A stretch of 64,000 nucleotides of DNA from an uncultured Bacilli bacterium (GCA_949505625.1 CATBQD010000004.1:1-64000), one strand, 5' to 3'. Positions 43,736-51,909 are shown, counted from the stretch's first letter. Program-made: numbers and translations. Notes: generated from the letters alone by a model not told the origin.

Positions 43736-44810
43736 AATATTAGATATATATGAGAATGAAGTATCAAAAAATACAAAAAATAAAAGGAAAGTTTACCAAT
43801 TTGAAAAAAATAAGATGCAAAATTTAGAATTTATATATCAATCTTTGCAGACGACAAACTATAGTGGTGGAAGATATAATATTTTTTTAGTCAAGTATCC
43901 TAAGTATAGAGTTGTTATGTCCTTGAATATGCGCGATAAGGTAATTAATCATTATTTTACACGTTATATTTTAATGCCTAAATTGACTAGATTTCTTGAC
44001 GATCGAAATGTTGCTACAAGAAAAGATATGGGTACACAAGCAGGTCTTAATTATGTAAAAAAGTATTTAGAGAAAAATAAAAAATATGATAAATTTTATA
44101 TTTTAAAAATTGATATTAGTAAGTATTTTTATAGTATTGATCATGAAATCTTAAAGAATATGTTAAAAAAACATTTAAATGATTTTGAATATAAATTCGC
44201 AGAAGCAATTATAAATAGTACCAATCATTCTTATATTAATGATAGTATTAAATTCTTGAAAGATAGAGAATATGAAAAAACAAATAGAAAGAGTGAAATT
44301 GAGAAAATACCTTACTATTCAAATGGAAAAGGATTACCAATTGGAAATATGAGTAGTCAATTTTTATCAATCTTTTATTTAAATGCATTAGATCATAAAA
44401 TAATTCATGATTTTCATATAAAACATTATGTTAGATATATGGATGATTTCTTATTAATTCATCCAGATAAAAAGCATTTAGAATTTTGTTTAAAAGAGAT
44501 AGAAAAAATATTAGTAAATGATTATAAATTAGATTTTAATAAAAATAAAACTAAGATTTATAGTAGTTCAGAAGGATTTGAGTTCTTAGGTTATCGCTTT
44601 AGAATTTATAATAAAAAAACTATTATGACACTTCGTAAAGATACTATTGTACGGATGAAAAAAAGAGTGAAAGAAGTGAATTATTTATATAAACATAATC
44701 GAATGACGTTTGAAAGTGCTTTTAGCAGTATTAATAATTTTTTGAATACTTATCAAGGCAGTAAAGAGAAAACAAGAAGAATTATCGATAGATATTGGTT
44801 TAATGGGTAA
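43710..44810 (+). CDS. DGR-type reverse transcriptase
   Basis: Catalytic YVRYMDDFLLI, block-4 GLPIGNMSSQFLSIFYLN (GxxxSQ typical of DGR RTs), FEFLGYRFR; next to VR/TR. Confidence 0.95.
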   Translation: MQNNKTYRRILDIYENEVSKNTKNKRKVYQFEKNKMQNLEFIYQSLQTTNYSGGRYNIFLVKYPKYRVVMSLNMRDKVINHYFTRYILMPKLTRFLDDRNVATRKDMGTQAGLNYVKKYLEKNKKYDKFYILKIDISKYFYSIDHEILKNMLKKHLNDFEYKFAEAIINSTNHSYINDSIKFLKDREYEKTNRKSEIEKIPYYSNGKGLPIGNMSSQFLSIFYLNALDHKIIHDFHIKHYVRYMDDFLLIHPDKKHLEFCLKEIEKILVNDYKLDFNKNKTKIYSSSEGFEFLGYRFRIYNKKTIMTLRKDTIVRMKKRVKEVNYLYKHNRMTFESAFSSINNFLNTYQGSKEKTRRIIDRYWFNG

Positions 44811-44828
44811 ATGAATGCAAATAAATTC

Positions 44829-44944
44829 GCACTCCTCATAGCGGCAACTCGAATAACGTGTGGTATGTGCATACGGACGGTAATGTCAACTGGAATAACG
44901 CGAACTGGAACAATAGCAATCTTGGGGTGCGCCCAGCCCTTTAA
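44829..44944 (+). repeat. DGR template repeat unit TR1 (best match to VR)
   Basis: Matches VR apart from adenine sites; same orientation; ends GGGGTGCGCCCAGCCCTTTAA. Confidence 0.95.
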
Positions 44945-45012
44945 AAGTAAATGATAAAATTAATATACATAATTTATACAATTTATGGATAAATGTGAGT
45001 AAAAAAGTGCCA

Positions 45013-45128
45013 GCACTCCTTATAGCGGCAACTCGAATAATGTGTGGCGTGTGAATACGAACGGTAATGTCAACAATCCGAACGCGAACAATACCAACAG
45101 TAACAATGGGGTGCGCCCAGCCCTTTAA
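45013..45128 (+). repeat. TR unit 2
   Basis: Same start CACTCCT..., AAY-codon-rich core, GGGGTGCGCCCAGCCCTTTAA end. Confidence 0.9.
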
Positions 45129-45220
45129 AAAGTAAAAAATGAATTTATATAAATCATTTATTTTTATAGTTATATGCAAGAAAGTGATATTAAAGTTTTG
45201 GGTAAATGATATGCAAAATA

Positions 45221-45334
45221 GCTCCTTGGAGCAGCAACTCGAATAACGTGTGGTGGGTGCAAACGAACGGTAATGTCAACACACCGAACGCGAACAATAC
45301 CAACAGTAACAATGGGGTGCGCCCAGCCCTTTAA
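45221..45334 (+). repeat. TR unit 3
   Basis: As above, followed by element D1. Confidence 0.9.
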
Positions 45335-45460
45335 GCATGTAATGAGATATTATGATTAAGGTTATAATAGAGAATTTTAAAGGACATCATTTATCCTTGG
45401 ATCAAAGATCCAGAAGAAAGTATATATATGAAATAAGATACGTCTTATTTCTTCATAGTG
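45335..45460 (+). ncRNA. Conserved structured element D1
   Basis: GCATGTAATGAGATATTATGATTAAGGTTATAATAGAGAATTTTAAAGGACATCATTTATCCTTGGATCAAAGATCCAGAAGAAAG... with stems AAGGA/TCCTT, GGATC/GATCC, GAAATAAGA-TACG-TCTTATTTC. Confidence 0.65.
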
Positions 45461-45516
45461 TATAGAAAATTAATAAATAATAATAAATTAGGGTAAGTAA
45501 TAGTAAAAAAGTGCCA

Positions 45517-45632
45517 GCACTCCTTATAGCGGCAACTCGAATAATGTGTGGTATGTGCATACGAACGGTAATGTCAACAATACGAACGCGAACAATACTA
45601 ACAGCAGCTTTGGGGTGCGCCCAGCCCTTTAA
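45517..45632 (+). repeat. TR unit 4
   Basis: As TR2; carries non-A bases at some otherwise A sites (AGCAGCTTT vs AGTAACAAT). Confidence 0.9.
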
Positions 45633-45689
45633 AATAAAAGTTAATATTAATAAAATGAGTATAGGATAAATGTTGGTAAAAAGGTGTTA

Positions 45690-45804
45690 GCACTCCTCAT
45701 AGCGGCAACTCGAATAACGTGTGGCTTGTGAATACGAACGGTAATGTCGGCACTAACAACGCGAACAATACCAACAGTAACAATGGGGTGCGCCCAGCCC
45801 TTAA
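45690..45804 (+). repeat. TR unit 5
   Basis: As above; GTCGGC where other copies read GTCAAC. Confidence 0.9.
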
Positions 45805-45872
45805 AACATGCGGAGAAAAATATTAAATATAATAAAATAGGTGGGTAAATGTTAGTATAAAAAAGTGTGAAA

Positions 45873-45982
45873 ACACTCCTTATAGCAGCACTAACGTGTG
45901 GAATGTGAATACGAACGGTAATGTCAACACTAACAACGCGAACTGGGACAATAGTAGCCTTGGGGTGCGCCCAGCCCTTTAA
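45873..45982 (+). repeat. TR unit 6 (6-nt in-frame deletion)
   Basis: AGCAGCACTAACGTG versus AGCGGCAACTCGAATAACGTG; followed by D2. Confidence 0.9.
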
Positions 45983-46110
45983 GCATGTAATGAGATATTA
46001 TGATTAAGGTTATAATAGAGAATTTTAAAGGACATCATTTATCCTTGGATCAAAGATCCAGAAGAAAGTATATACATGAAATAAGATACGTCTTATTTCT
46101 TCATAGTATA
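45983..46110 (+). ncRNA. Conserved structured element D2
   Basis: Nearly identical to D1; terminal stem GAAATAAGA/TCTTATTTC. Confidence 0.65.
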
Positions 46111-46322
46111 TAAAATAATTAATAATTAAAATGAGTTTTAGTTTGTATAACGAAAAGTTGTTATTATATAGTTTATAGTAGAATTTTGAATAGTATATAT
46201 AATTAAATAATAATATTGGTACTAGTAGTATGTCTTTGACTTACATATACTTTTATATTTTATAAATAATAAAAGCATTGAAGAAATATAGGGTAAATGA
46301 CATAAAAGGAAACTATGCGTTA

Positions 46323-46429
46323 GCACTCCTTGGAGCAGCGACTCGAATAACGTGTGGAATGTGAATACGGGCGGTAATGTCAACACTAACAACGTGAACA
46401 ATACCAATGGGGTGCGCCCAGCCCTTTAA
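46323..46429 (+). repeat. TR unit 7 (9-nt in-frame deletion)
   Basis: ACCAATGGGGTG versus ACCAACAGTAACAATGGGGTG; followed by D3. Confidence 0.9.
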
Positions 46430-46550
46430 GCGTGTAATGAGATATTATGATTAAGGTTATAATAGAGAATTTTAAAGGACATCATTTATCCTTGGAGATA
46501 TTCCAGAAAAAGGTATATATATGAAATAGGATAAGTCCTATTTCTGTAAA
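46430..46550 (+). ncRNA. Conserved structured element D3
   Basis: As D1 with terminal stem GAAATAGGA-TAAG-TCCTATTTC (compensatory change) and middle stem GGA-GATAT-TCC. Confidence 0.65.
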
Positions 46551-46646
46551 ATATATAATATAGTGTTAAAAATATGAATTATTAAAATGGTTGAAAATCT
46601 TAGATTAATAAATAATTTTGTGGATAAATGTTTCAAAGAAATGTTT

Positions 46647-46761
46647 GATTCCTCATAGCGGCAACTCGAATGCTGTGTGGAATGTGAATACGGACGGTAA
46701 TGTCAACACATGGAACGCGAACAATAACAACAGTAACCTTGGGGTGCGCCCAGCCCTTTAA
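46647..46761 (+). repeat. TR unit 8
   Basis: As above; followed by D4. Confidence 0.9.
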
Positions 46762-46878
46762 GCATGTAATGAGATATTATGATTAAGGTTATAATAGAGA
46801 ATTTTAAAGGACATCATTTATCCTTGGATTATATCCAGAAGAAAGTATATATAGAAAGTAAAATACGTTTTACTTTCA
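46762..46878 (+). ncRNA. Conserved structured element D4, 5' leader of the next ORF
   Basis: As D1 with terminal stem GAAAGTAAAA-TACG-TTTTACTTTC; AGGAGG RBS follows immediately. Confidence 0.65.
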
Positions 46879-46890
46879 GGAGGTATATAA

Positions 46891-47175
46891 ATGAGTTTAA
46901 AAACAAGATATGATTTTATAAAAAGAAAACACAAGGATTATTTAGTATTGTTTAATGAAAATAATCGTTATTTTTCTTGTGATGAAGATAAAGAATTGTT
47001 GAAAGATATAAGGTTTTGGAATAATTTAAAAGATTTGGAAAAAAGGCATATTAGTTATATGGTATTTACAAATGTAGTAAGAGTGAGAAAATTCGATTCC
47101 AAAGAAAATAATTATACAAGATATTGTAAGATGTTAAAAGCCAAAAAGATTATTGCAAAGCTAATAGAACGTTGA
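46891..47175 (+). CDS. Small MutS-domain-I-like protein (divergent)
   Basis: YDFIKRKHKDYLVLFNENNRYFSCDEDKELL...LEKRHISYMV; weak similarity to the MutS domain I pattern; SD AGGAGGT. Confidence 0.45.
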   Translation: MSLKTRYDFIKRKHKDYLVLFNENNRYFSCDEDKELLKDIRFWNNLKDLEKRHISYMVFTNVVRVRKFDSKENNYTRYCKMLKAKKIIAKLIER

Positions 47176-47268
47176 CAGTATGATAAAAAGACTATATACT
47201 AAGTGTAGTAATAAATAGCAAGCAGTACTTTTTGAATTAGTACTGTTTTTTTAATAGTAGGTGATATT

Positions 47269-47694
47269 TTGAGTAAATTATATACAAGATATTTAGAATT
47301 AAAAAGAGAAAATCCAAATAAGATGTATTTGATAAAGGCTGGACTTTTTTACATATTTATCGGAGAAGATGCAATTACGATGAGTAATATGACAAAATTA
47401 AAATGTGTTCCTCTTAATGATAGAGTTATGAAATGTGGCTTTCCAGAAAGCGCAAAAACAAAATATTTAAGAAGACTAAAAGAAAATGGAAAAGAAGTTG
47501 AAGTCATAGATTTAAAAGAAGATAAAAAAATAGATCCAGCATTTACATCACAATTAGATTGTCTATTAGCTTTAGAATCTTTAGACCTTAATACGATTAC
47601 TCCTATACAAGCAATTGAATATTTATCTAGTATTCAACGTGAATTATTAAGAATAAAAGCTGAGGAAGAGGAAAAGAAAGAAAAAGTTTTTTAA
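47269..47694 (+). CDS. MutS-like mini protein (domain I plus MutS-tail-like helix)
   Basis: YTRYLELKRENPNKMYLIKAGLFYIFIGEDAITMSN...KCGFPESAKTKYLRRLKENGKEVEVID, then LDLNTITPIQAIEYLSSIQREL (like the MutS C-terminal LTPxxALxxLxxL tail); TTG start. Confidence 0.75.
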   Translation: MSKLYTRYLELKRENPNKMYLIKAGLFYIFIGEDAITMSNMTKLKCVPLNDRVMKCGFPESAKTKYLRRLKENGKEVEVIDLKEDKKIDPAFTSQLDCLLALESLDLNTITPIQAIEYLSSIQRELLRIKAEEEEKKEKVF

Positions 47695-47788
47695 CAAATT
47701 TTACCAAATCTATTTACAAATGAAAATTCTTTCTATATAATAACTCATCAATAGTAGGAGGCCTCTGCAGGAGGCGGACTATAATAAG

Positions 47789-47817
47789 GAGAGAGGTCTA
47801 CATAAGACTTCTTTTTG
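47789..47817 (+). terminator. Terminator closing the DGR locus
   Basis: AGAGGTCT-ACATA-AGACTTCT followed by TTTTTGTG. Confidence 0.65.
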
Positions 47818-47872
47818 TGTTATCAGTTTTATTATTGTATAAATTATAGTATAATATAATGGGGATGGTAAA

Positions 47873-48823
47873 ATGAATAAAAAAATTGTCGTATTGGGTG
47901 GAGGAACAGGGATGTCTACTCTATTACGTGGATTAAAACAATATCCAATTGATATAACAGCAATTGTATCTGTTTGTGATGATGGAAGAAGTACTGGAAG
48001 ACTCAGAGAAGAATTTAATACTCCAGCAGTAGGAGATATTAGACAAGTCTTAGTTGCACTTTCAGAAACCGAACCTTTATTTCAACAGCTATTAAATTAT
48101 CGTTTTGATACAACTAGTGATTTAAACGGGCATGCATTAGGGAATCTCCTTTTAACAGCAATGCAGGAAGTAGCTGGTAATATGTCGGATGGAATTGAGT
48201 CTATTGGAAAAGTTTTAAATTTAAAAGGAAAAGTATTACCGTTAACGGAAGAAAATGTTACTTTAGTTGGCAAAATGTCAGATGGAAGCATTATAGAAGG
48301 GGAACATTATATTACGGAATCTGACCAAGTTATAAAGGAAGTTTATTATTTGAAAGAACCTAAAGTATGTCCAAAAGCGTTAAAAGCTGTAAAGGAAGCT
48401 GATTTGGTTATACTTAGTATGGGGAGTTTGTTTACTAGTATTATTCCGAATTTGATATGTGCTGAAATGGTAGATGCATTGGCAAAAAGTAAGGCTAAGA
48501 TCATGTATGTATGTAATATGATGACTCAACCAGGAGAAACGGATGACTTTAAAGCAAGCGATCATGTGAAATTATTAAATCAATATTTAAAAAAGAGACA
48601 AGTAGATGTTTTAATTGCTAACAATGGAGAAATAGAAGAAAAGTTATGTAGAAAATATGAAACGATGGAGCAAAAGGATCCAGTCTTATTTGATGAAGAT
48701 GAATTAGAAAAATTGGGTCTTGAAATAATAGCTCAAGACTTTGCTAGTATTGATGGTGAATATTTAAGGCATAATGTGAATCGATTAGCATTTCATATTT
48801 TCGCATATTTGATGAACGTTTAA
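47873..48823 (+). CDS. yvcK: YvcK/CofD-like gluconeogenesis factor
   Basis: IVVLGGGTGMSTLLRGLKQYP, VSVCDDGRSTGRLREEF. Confidence 0.96.
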   Translation: MNKKIVVLGGGTGMSTLLRGLKQYPIDITAIVSVCDDGRSTGRLREEFNTPAVGDIRQVLVALSETEPLFQQLLNYRFDTTSDLNGHALGNLLLTAMQEVAGNMSDGIESIGKVLNLKGKVLPLTEENVTLVGKMSDGSIIEGEHYITESDQVIKEVYYLKEPKVCPKALKAVKEADLVILSMGSLFTSIIPNLICAEMVDALAKSKAKIMYVCNMMTQPGETDDFKASDHVKLLNQYLKKRQVDVLIANNGEIEEKLCRKYETMEQKDPVLFDEDELEKLGLEIIAQDFASIDGEYLRHNVNRLAFHIFAYLMNV

Positions 48824-49758
48824 TGTCATTTACAAGTATAGTTAAAAATGAAGTAAGCAAATTAGACGCAATTGAAACAGAAAATATAGCAGAATTATCT
48901 GCAATTATAAGAAATATTGGAAACTATAAAAATGAATTTATTAGAATTAGTACTGAGAATTCCAGTGTTGCTAGATGTGTTTTCGGACTTTTAAAAGATA
49001 CTTATGCAGTAACTCCAAAAATCACTGTTCGGAAAGGTTACAATTATAATAAAAATCTTATTTATATGTTAGAATCAACATATAAAAAAGAATTTATTTT
49101 AAATGATTTAAGCTTATTAGAAAAAGAAGCGTATTTGGATATTCCAAAAGATTATATTATTGCGGATGATGATTTAAAACGGGCCTATTTGCGTGGCATT
49201 TTTCTTGCAGTTGGAAGTATTAATGATCCTAAAAAATCTAGATATCATTTAGAATTCTTAGTAGATAGTGAAAAATATGCTATGTTTGTTTGTGATATTT
49301 TAAATAAGTTTTACTTAAATGCAAAATATATTAAGAGAGACAGTAAATATATGGTGTATTTGAAAGAAGCTGAAAAAATAGGAGATTTTTTAAGAATTAT
49401 TAGAGCTTCAAATGCAGTTTTATATTACGAAGACATTCGAATTTATAGGGATCATAAAAATATGACAAATAGACTTAATAATTGTGAGCAAGCAAATGTA
49501 GACAAAATGATTTTGGCGGCTTCTATTCAAGTAAAAGAAATAGAAGAAATAGAGAAAGCTGGAGTTTTAGACCTATTAGATGAAAAAGTAAAAGAAGTTA
49601 GTAGGTATCGTAAGAAATATCCAGAGGCTTCATTACAAGAATTAAGCGAAATTATTAGTATTGAAACTGGAAATCCAATTACAAAATCTGGGTTACATCA
49701 TCGTTTAAAAAAAATACATGAACTAGCGAATAAAATATCAAAAGAAAATCAAGGCTAA
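48823..49758 (+). CDS. whiA: Sporulation/cell-division regulator WhiA
   Basis: LRGIFLAVGSINDPKKSRYHLEF, C-terminal HTH ASLQELSEIISI...TKSGLHHRLKKI. Confidence 0.96.
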   Translation: MSFTSIVKNEVSKLDAIETENIAELSAIIRNIGNYKNEFIRISTENSSVARCVFGLLKDTYAVTPKITVRKGYNYNKNLIYMLESTYKKEFILNDLSLLEKEAYLDIPKDYIIADDDLKRAYLRGIFLAVGSINDPKKSRYHLEFLVDSEKYAMFVCDILNKFYLNAKYIKRDSKYMVYLKEAEKIGDFLRIIRASNAVLYYEDIRIYRDHKNMTNRLNNCEQANVDKMILAASIQVKEIEEIEKAGVLDLLDEKVKEVSRYRKKYPEASLQELSEIISIETGNPITKSGLHHRLKKIHELANKISKENQG

Positions 49759-49771
49759 AACCTTGATTTTA
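49744..49771. terminator. Bidirectional terminator
   Basis: AAAATCAAGG-CTAAAA-CCTTGATTTT. Confidence 0.75.
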
Positions 49772-50350
49772 ATTATTTTCTTTCAATAAGGGATTGCCAC
49801 AATTAGTGCAAAAATTCATAGAATTATTTGGAGCCTTTTTTCCGCATTTTAAACAATGCTTAATGGTAGGAACCTTATTTTTCTGGTTAGAAACAAAGTC
49901 ATTAATTGGATTTGGCCCTTTGTATGTATCTTCACCAAATGCCAATATCATCAGAAAGATATAGGGCATAAATACAAGTCCTATTAAAAAAGCGTCATCT
50001 TTGCTAAAACATCGACATAAATTAATGCACATACAAATCATAATGTACCAAACAATAATTAAAATTAGAAGTGAAGAAGAGAATAATAAAATTGGTATTA
50101 AATTTAAAGTGTAAAAGAAAGTAAATAAGAAAGGTCTAAAAAAGTAAATACTAAATAAAATTAATAACCACCATGGGCTCATTCCTATAATTTCAAATAG
50201 AGTAAAAATATTATAAAAAGGGATTATGGAAAACCATCCTGGCTTATTTGCCTTTTTAAATATTTTCCATAATGCAAGAATATTCATCATTGCAATAATA
50301 ATCATAATAGCAGCCATTACAAAAGAATACACTAATTGCATTAAAGTCAT
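49769..50350 (-). CDS. Membrane protein with C-terminal zinc ribbon
   Basis: Multiple TM segments (KANKPGWFSIIPFYNIFTLFEIIGMSPWW) and HCLKCGKKAPNNSMNFCTNCGNPL. Confidence 0.7.
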   Translation of the reverse strand: MTLMQLVYSFVMAAIMIIIAMMNILALWKIFKKANKPGWFSIIPFYNIFTLFEIIGMSPWWLLILFSIYFFRPFLFTFFYTLNLIPILLFSSSLLILIIVWYIMICMCINLCRCFSKDDAFLIGLVFMPYIFLMILAFGEDTYKGPNPINDFVSNQKNKVPTIKHCLKCGKKAPNNSMNFCTNCGNPLLKENN

Positions 50351-50474
50351 AAAATCAACTCCTTTATATTTATATTGTACCACATTTTTCAATAACGAAA
50401 AGTTTTCTTTGGATTTTTAAAGACATAAAAAATATTTTATAGTATAATAAATGTTATAGATGAAGAGGTGAGTT

Positions 50475-51449
50475 ATGATAGATGTTTTTCATACATTAAC
50501 TGAAATAATAAAAAAATATAATAAAGTTTATATTATGACACATAAAAATCCAGATTTAGATGGATTAGGGGCCTCTATCTGTTTGTATAAAATTATAACA
50601 TCTTTTAAAAAAGAATGTTATATTATTGATACAGATGAATCAAAAGACAGATCTGTTTTAAAAATGTATGAATTATTACAAGAAAATAAAGTTGAGGTTA
50701 AATTAAAAAAAGAGAAAGAAGCATCACAAGATATCACAGATAATACTTTATTAATTATATTAGATGTCCATAAAGTCGAAATGATCGAGAATAAAGAAAT
50801 ATTAGAAAAGAGTAAACATGTAATTGTGTTAGATCATCACATTAAAGGTACAAGTTATATTAAAGAGACTGAGCTTTCTTATATCAACTCTAGTATTTCT
50901 AGTGTTACAGAGTTTATGGTTTATTATCTAAAATATTTAAATAAAAGTGTAGAACCAGTAATTGCAACAATTATGATAACAGGAATGGAAATAGATACAA
51001 GCAATTATAAGTTGAAAACCACAGAGAAAACTTATGAAGCAGCCGCTATTTTGACTTCTATGGGAGCAAATTCTATTTTAAAACAAGAATTATTAAAAGA
51101 GACAAAAGAAGCATATTTAAAAAGGAGCTATTTTGTTAATAAAAGTGATATGATTAACGAAAATATGGCTCTTTGTATGATGGATGATTCTATTTATACA
51201 CCGAAAGATTTAGCGGAAATAGCAGAACAATTATTGCAATTTGATAAAGTAGAAGCGTCGTTTACAATTGGAAAAATAGAAGAAAATACTGTGGGAGTAA
51301 GTGCCAGGTCATTAGGGAACGTAAATGTAGAAGAAATTATGAGTGTTTTAGGTGGCGGAGGACATTTAACAGATGCAGCAGCTCAACTAGTAAATTTGAA
51401 AATGGAGGAAGTAAAGAACAAAATTATAGAAATCGTAAATCAGAGGTGA
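50475..51449 (+). CDS. DHH/DHHA1 phosphoesterase (short GdpP-like)
   Basis: [42 protein letters not shown]. Confidence 0.88.
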   Translation: MIDVFHTLTEIIKKYNKVYIMTHKNPDLDGLGASICLYKIITSFKKECYIIDTDESKDRSVLKMYELLQENKVEVKLKKEKEASQDITDNTLLIILDVHKVEMIENKEILEKSKHVIVLDHHIKGTSYIKETELSYINSSISSVTEFMVYYLKYLNKSVEPVIATIMITGMEIDTSNYKLKTTEKTYEAAAILTSMGANSILKQELLKETKEAYLKRSYFVNKSDMINENMALCMMDDSIYTPKDLAEIAEQLLQFDKVEASFTIGKIEENTVGVSARSLGNVNVEEIMSVLGGGGHLTDAAAQLVNLKMEEVKNKIIEIVNQR

Positions 51450-51453
51450 TAAA

Positions 51454-51900
51454 ATGAAAGTAATATTTTTGAAAGATGTTAAAAATCAAGGAAAAAAAGG
51501 AGAAATAAAAGAAGTAAAAGACGGATATGGGATGAATTTTTTAATAAAAAACGGTTATGCAGTACAAGCAACAAGTACAGGCGTTAATCGTTTAAAAAAA
51601 GAGCAAGCAGAAGCGGAATTACAAGAAAATTTAAGAATTAAAGATTGTGAGATGCTAAAGGAAAAATTAGAAAAAATAATGGTAGAGATTCCTGTTAAAA
51701 CCGGAGATCAGGATCGTGTATTCGGAAGTGTTAGTTCAAAACAGATTGTTTCTGAATTAAAGCATCTTGGATATGATATTGATAAAAAAGGAATCGAAAT
51801 CGATAGTGGTTTAACAAGTTTAGGAGTACATCAAGTAAAGATTGCATTACATAAAAAAGTAATAGCGATAGTAAAAATAAAGTTGGTAAAACAGAAATAA
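51454..51900 (+). CDS. rplI: Ribosomal protein L9
   Basis: [36 protein letters not shown]. Confidence 0.98.
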   Translation: MKVIFLKDVKNQGKKGEIKEVKDGYGMNFLIKNGYAVQATSTGVNRLKKEQAEAELQENLRIKDCEMLKEKLEKIMVEIPVKTGDQDRVFGSVSSKQIVSELKHLGYDIDKKGIEIDSGLTSLGVHQVKIALHKKVIAIVKIKLVKQK

Positions 51901-51909
51901 GGTGAAAAA

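Noticed and set aside
43710-44810. Group II intron or retron reverse transcriptase
   Set aside because: No intron domain V/maturase X region and no msr/msd-like folded RNA adjacent; block 4 has SQ rather than the SP of group II RTs, and the VR/TR pair is present.
44805-46647. GGRTAAATG as RBS/start codons of small peptides encoded through the TRs
   Set aside because: The ATG gives an open frame only at TR1 (47 aa, different frame from VR) and TR3 (VR frame); at TR2, 5, 6, 7 and 8 it meets a stop within a few codons, so translation is not conserved.
44829-46761. Repeat array resembling a CRISPR locus
   Set aside because: Units are 107-116 nt, diverged, match the coding VR, and have irregular AT-rich spacers; no cas genes. 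The TR interpretation fits all details.
44829-46761. TR units as decayed pseudogene copies of the target gene
   Set aside because: Similarity begins abruptly at CACTCCT and ends just past GGGGTGCGCCCAG with no homology to the rest of the domain on either side; adenine-rich AAY codons are retained.
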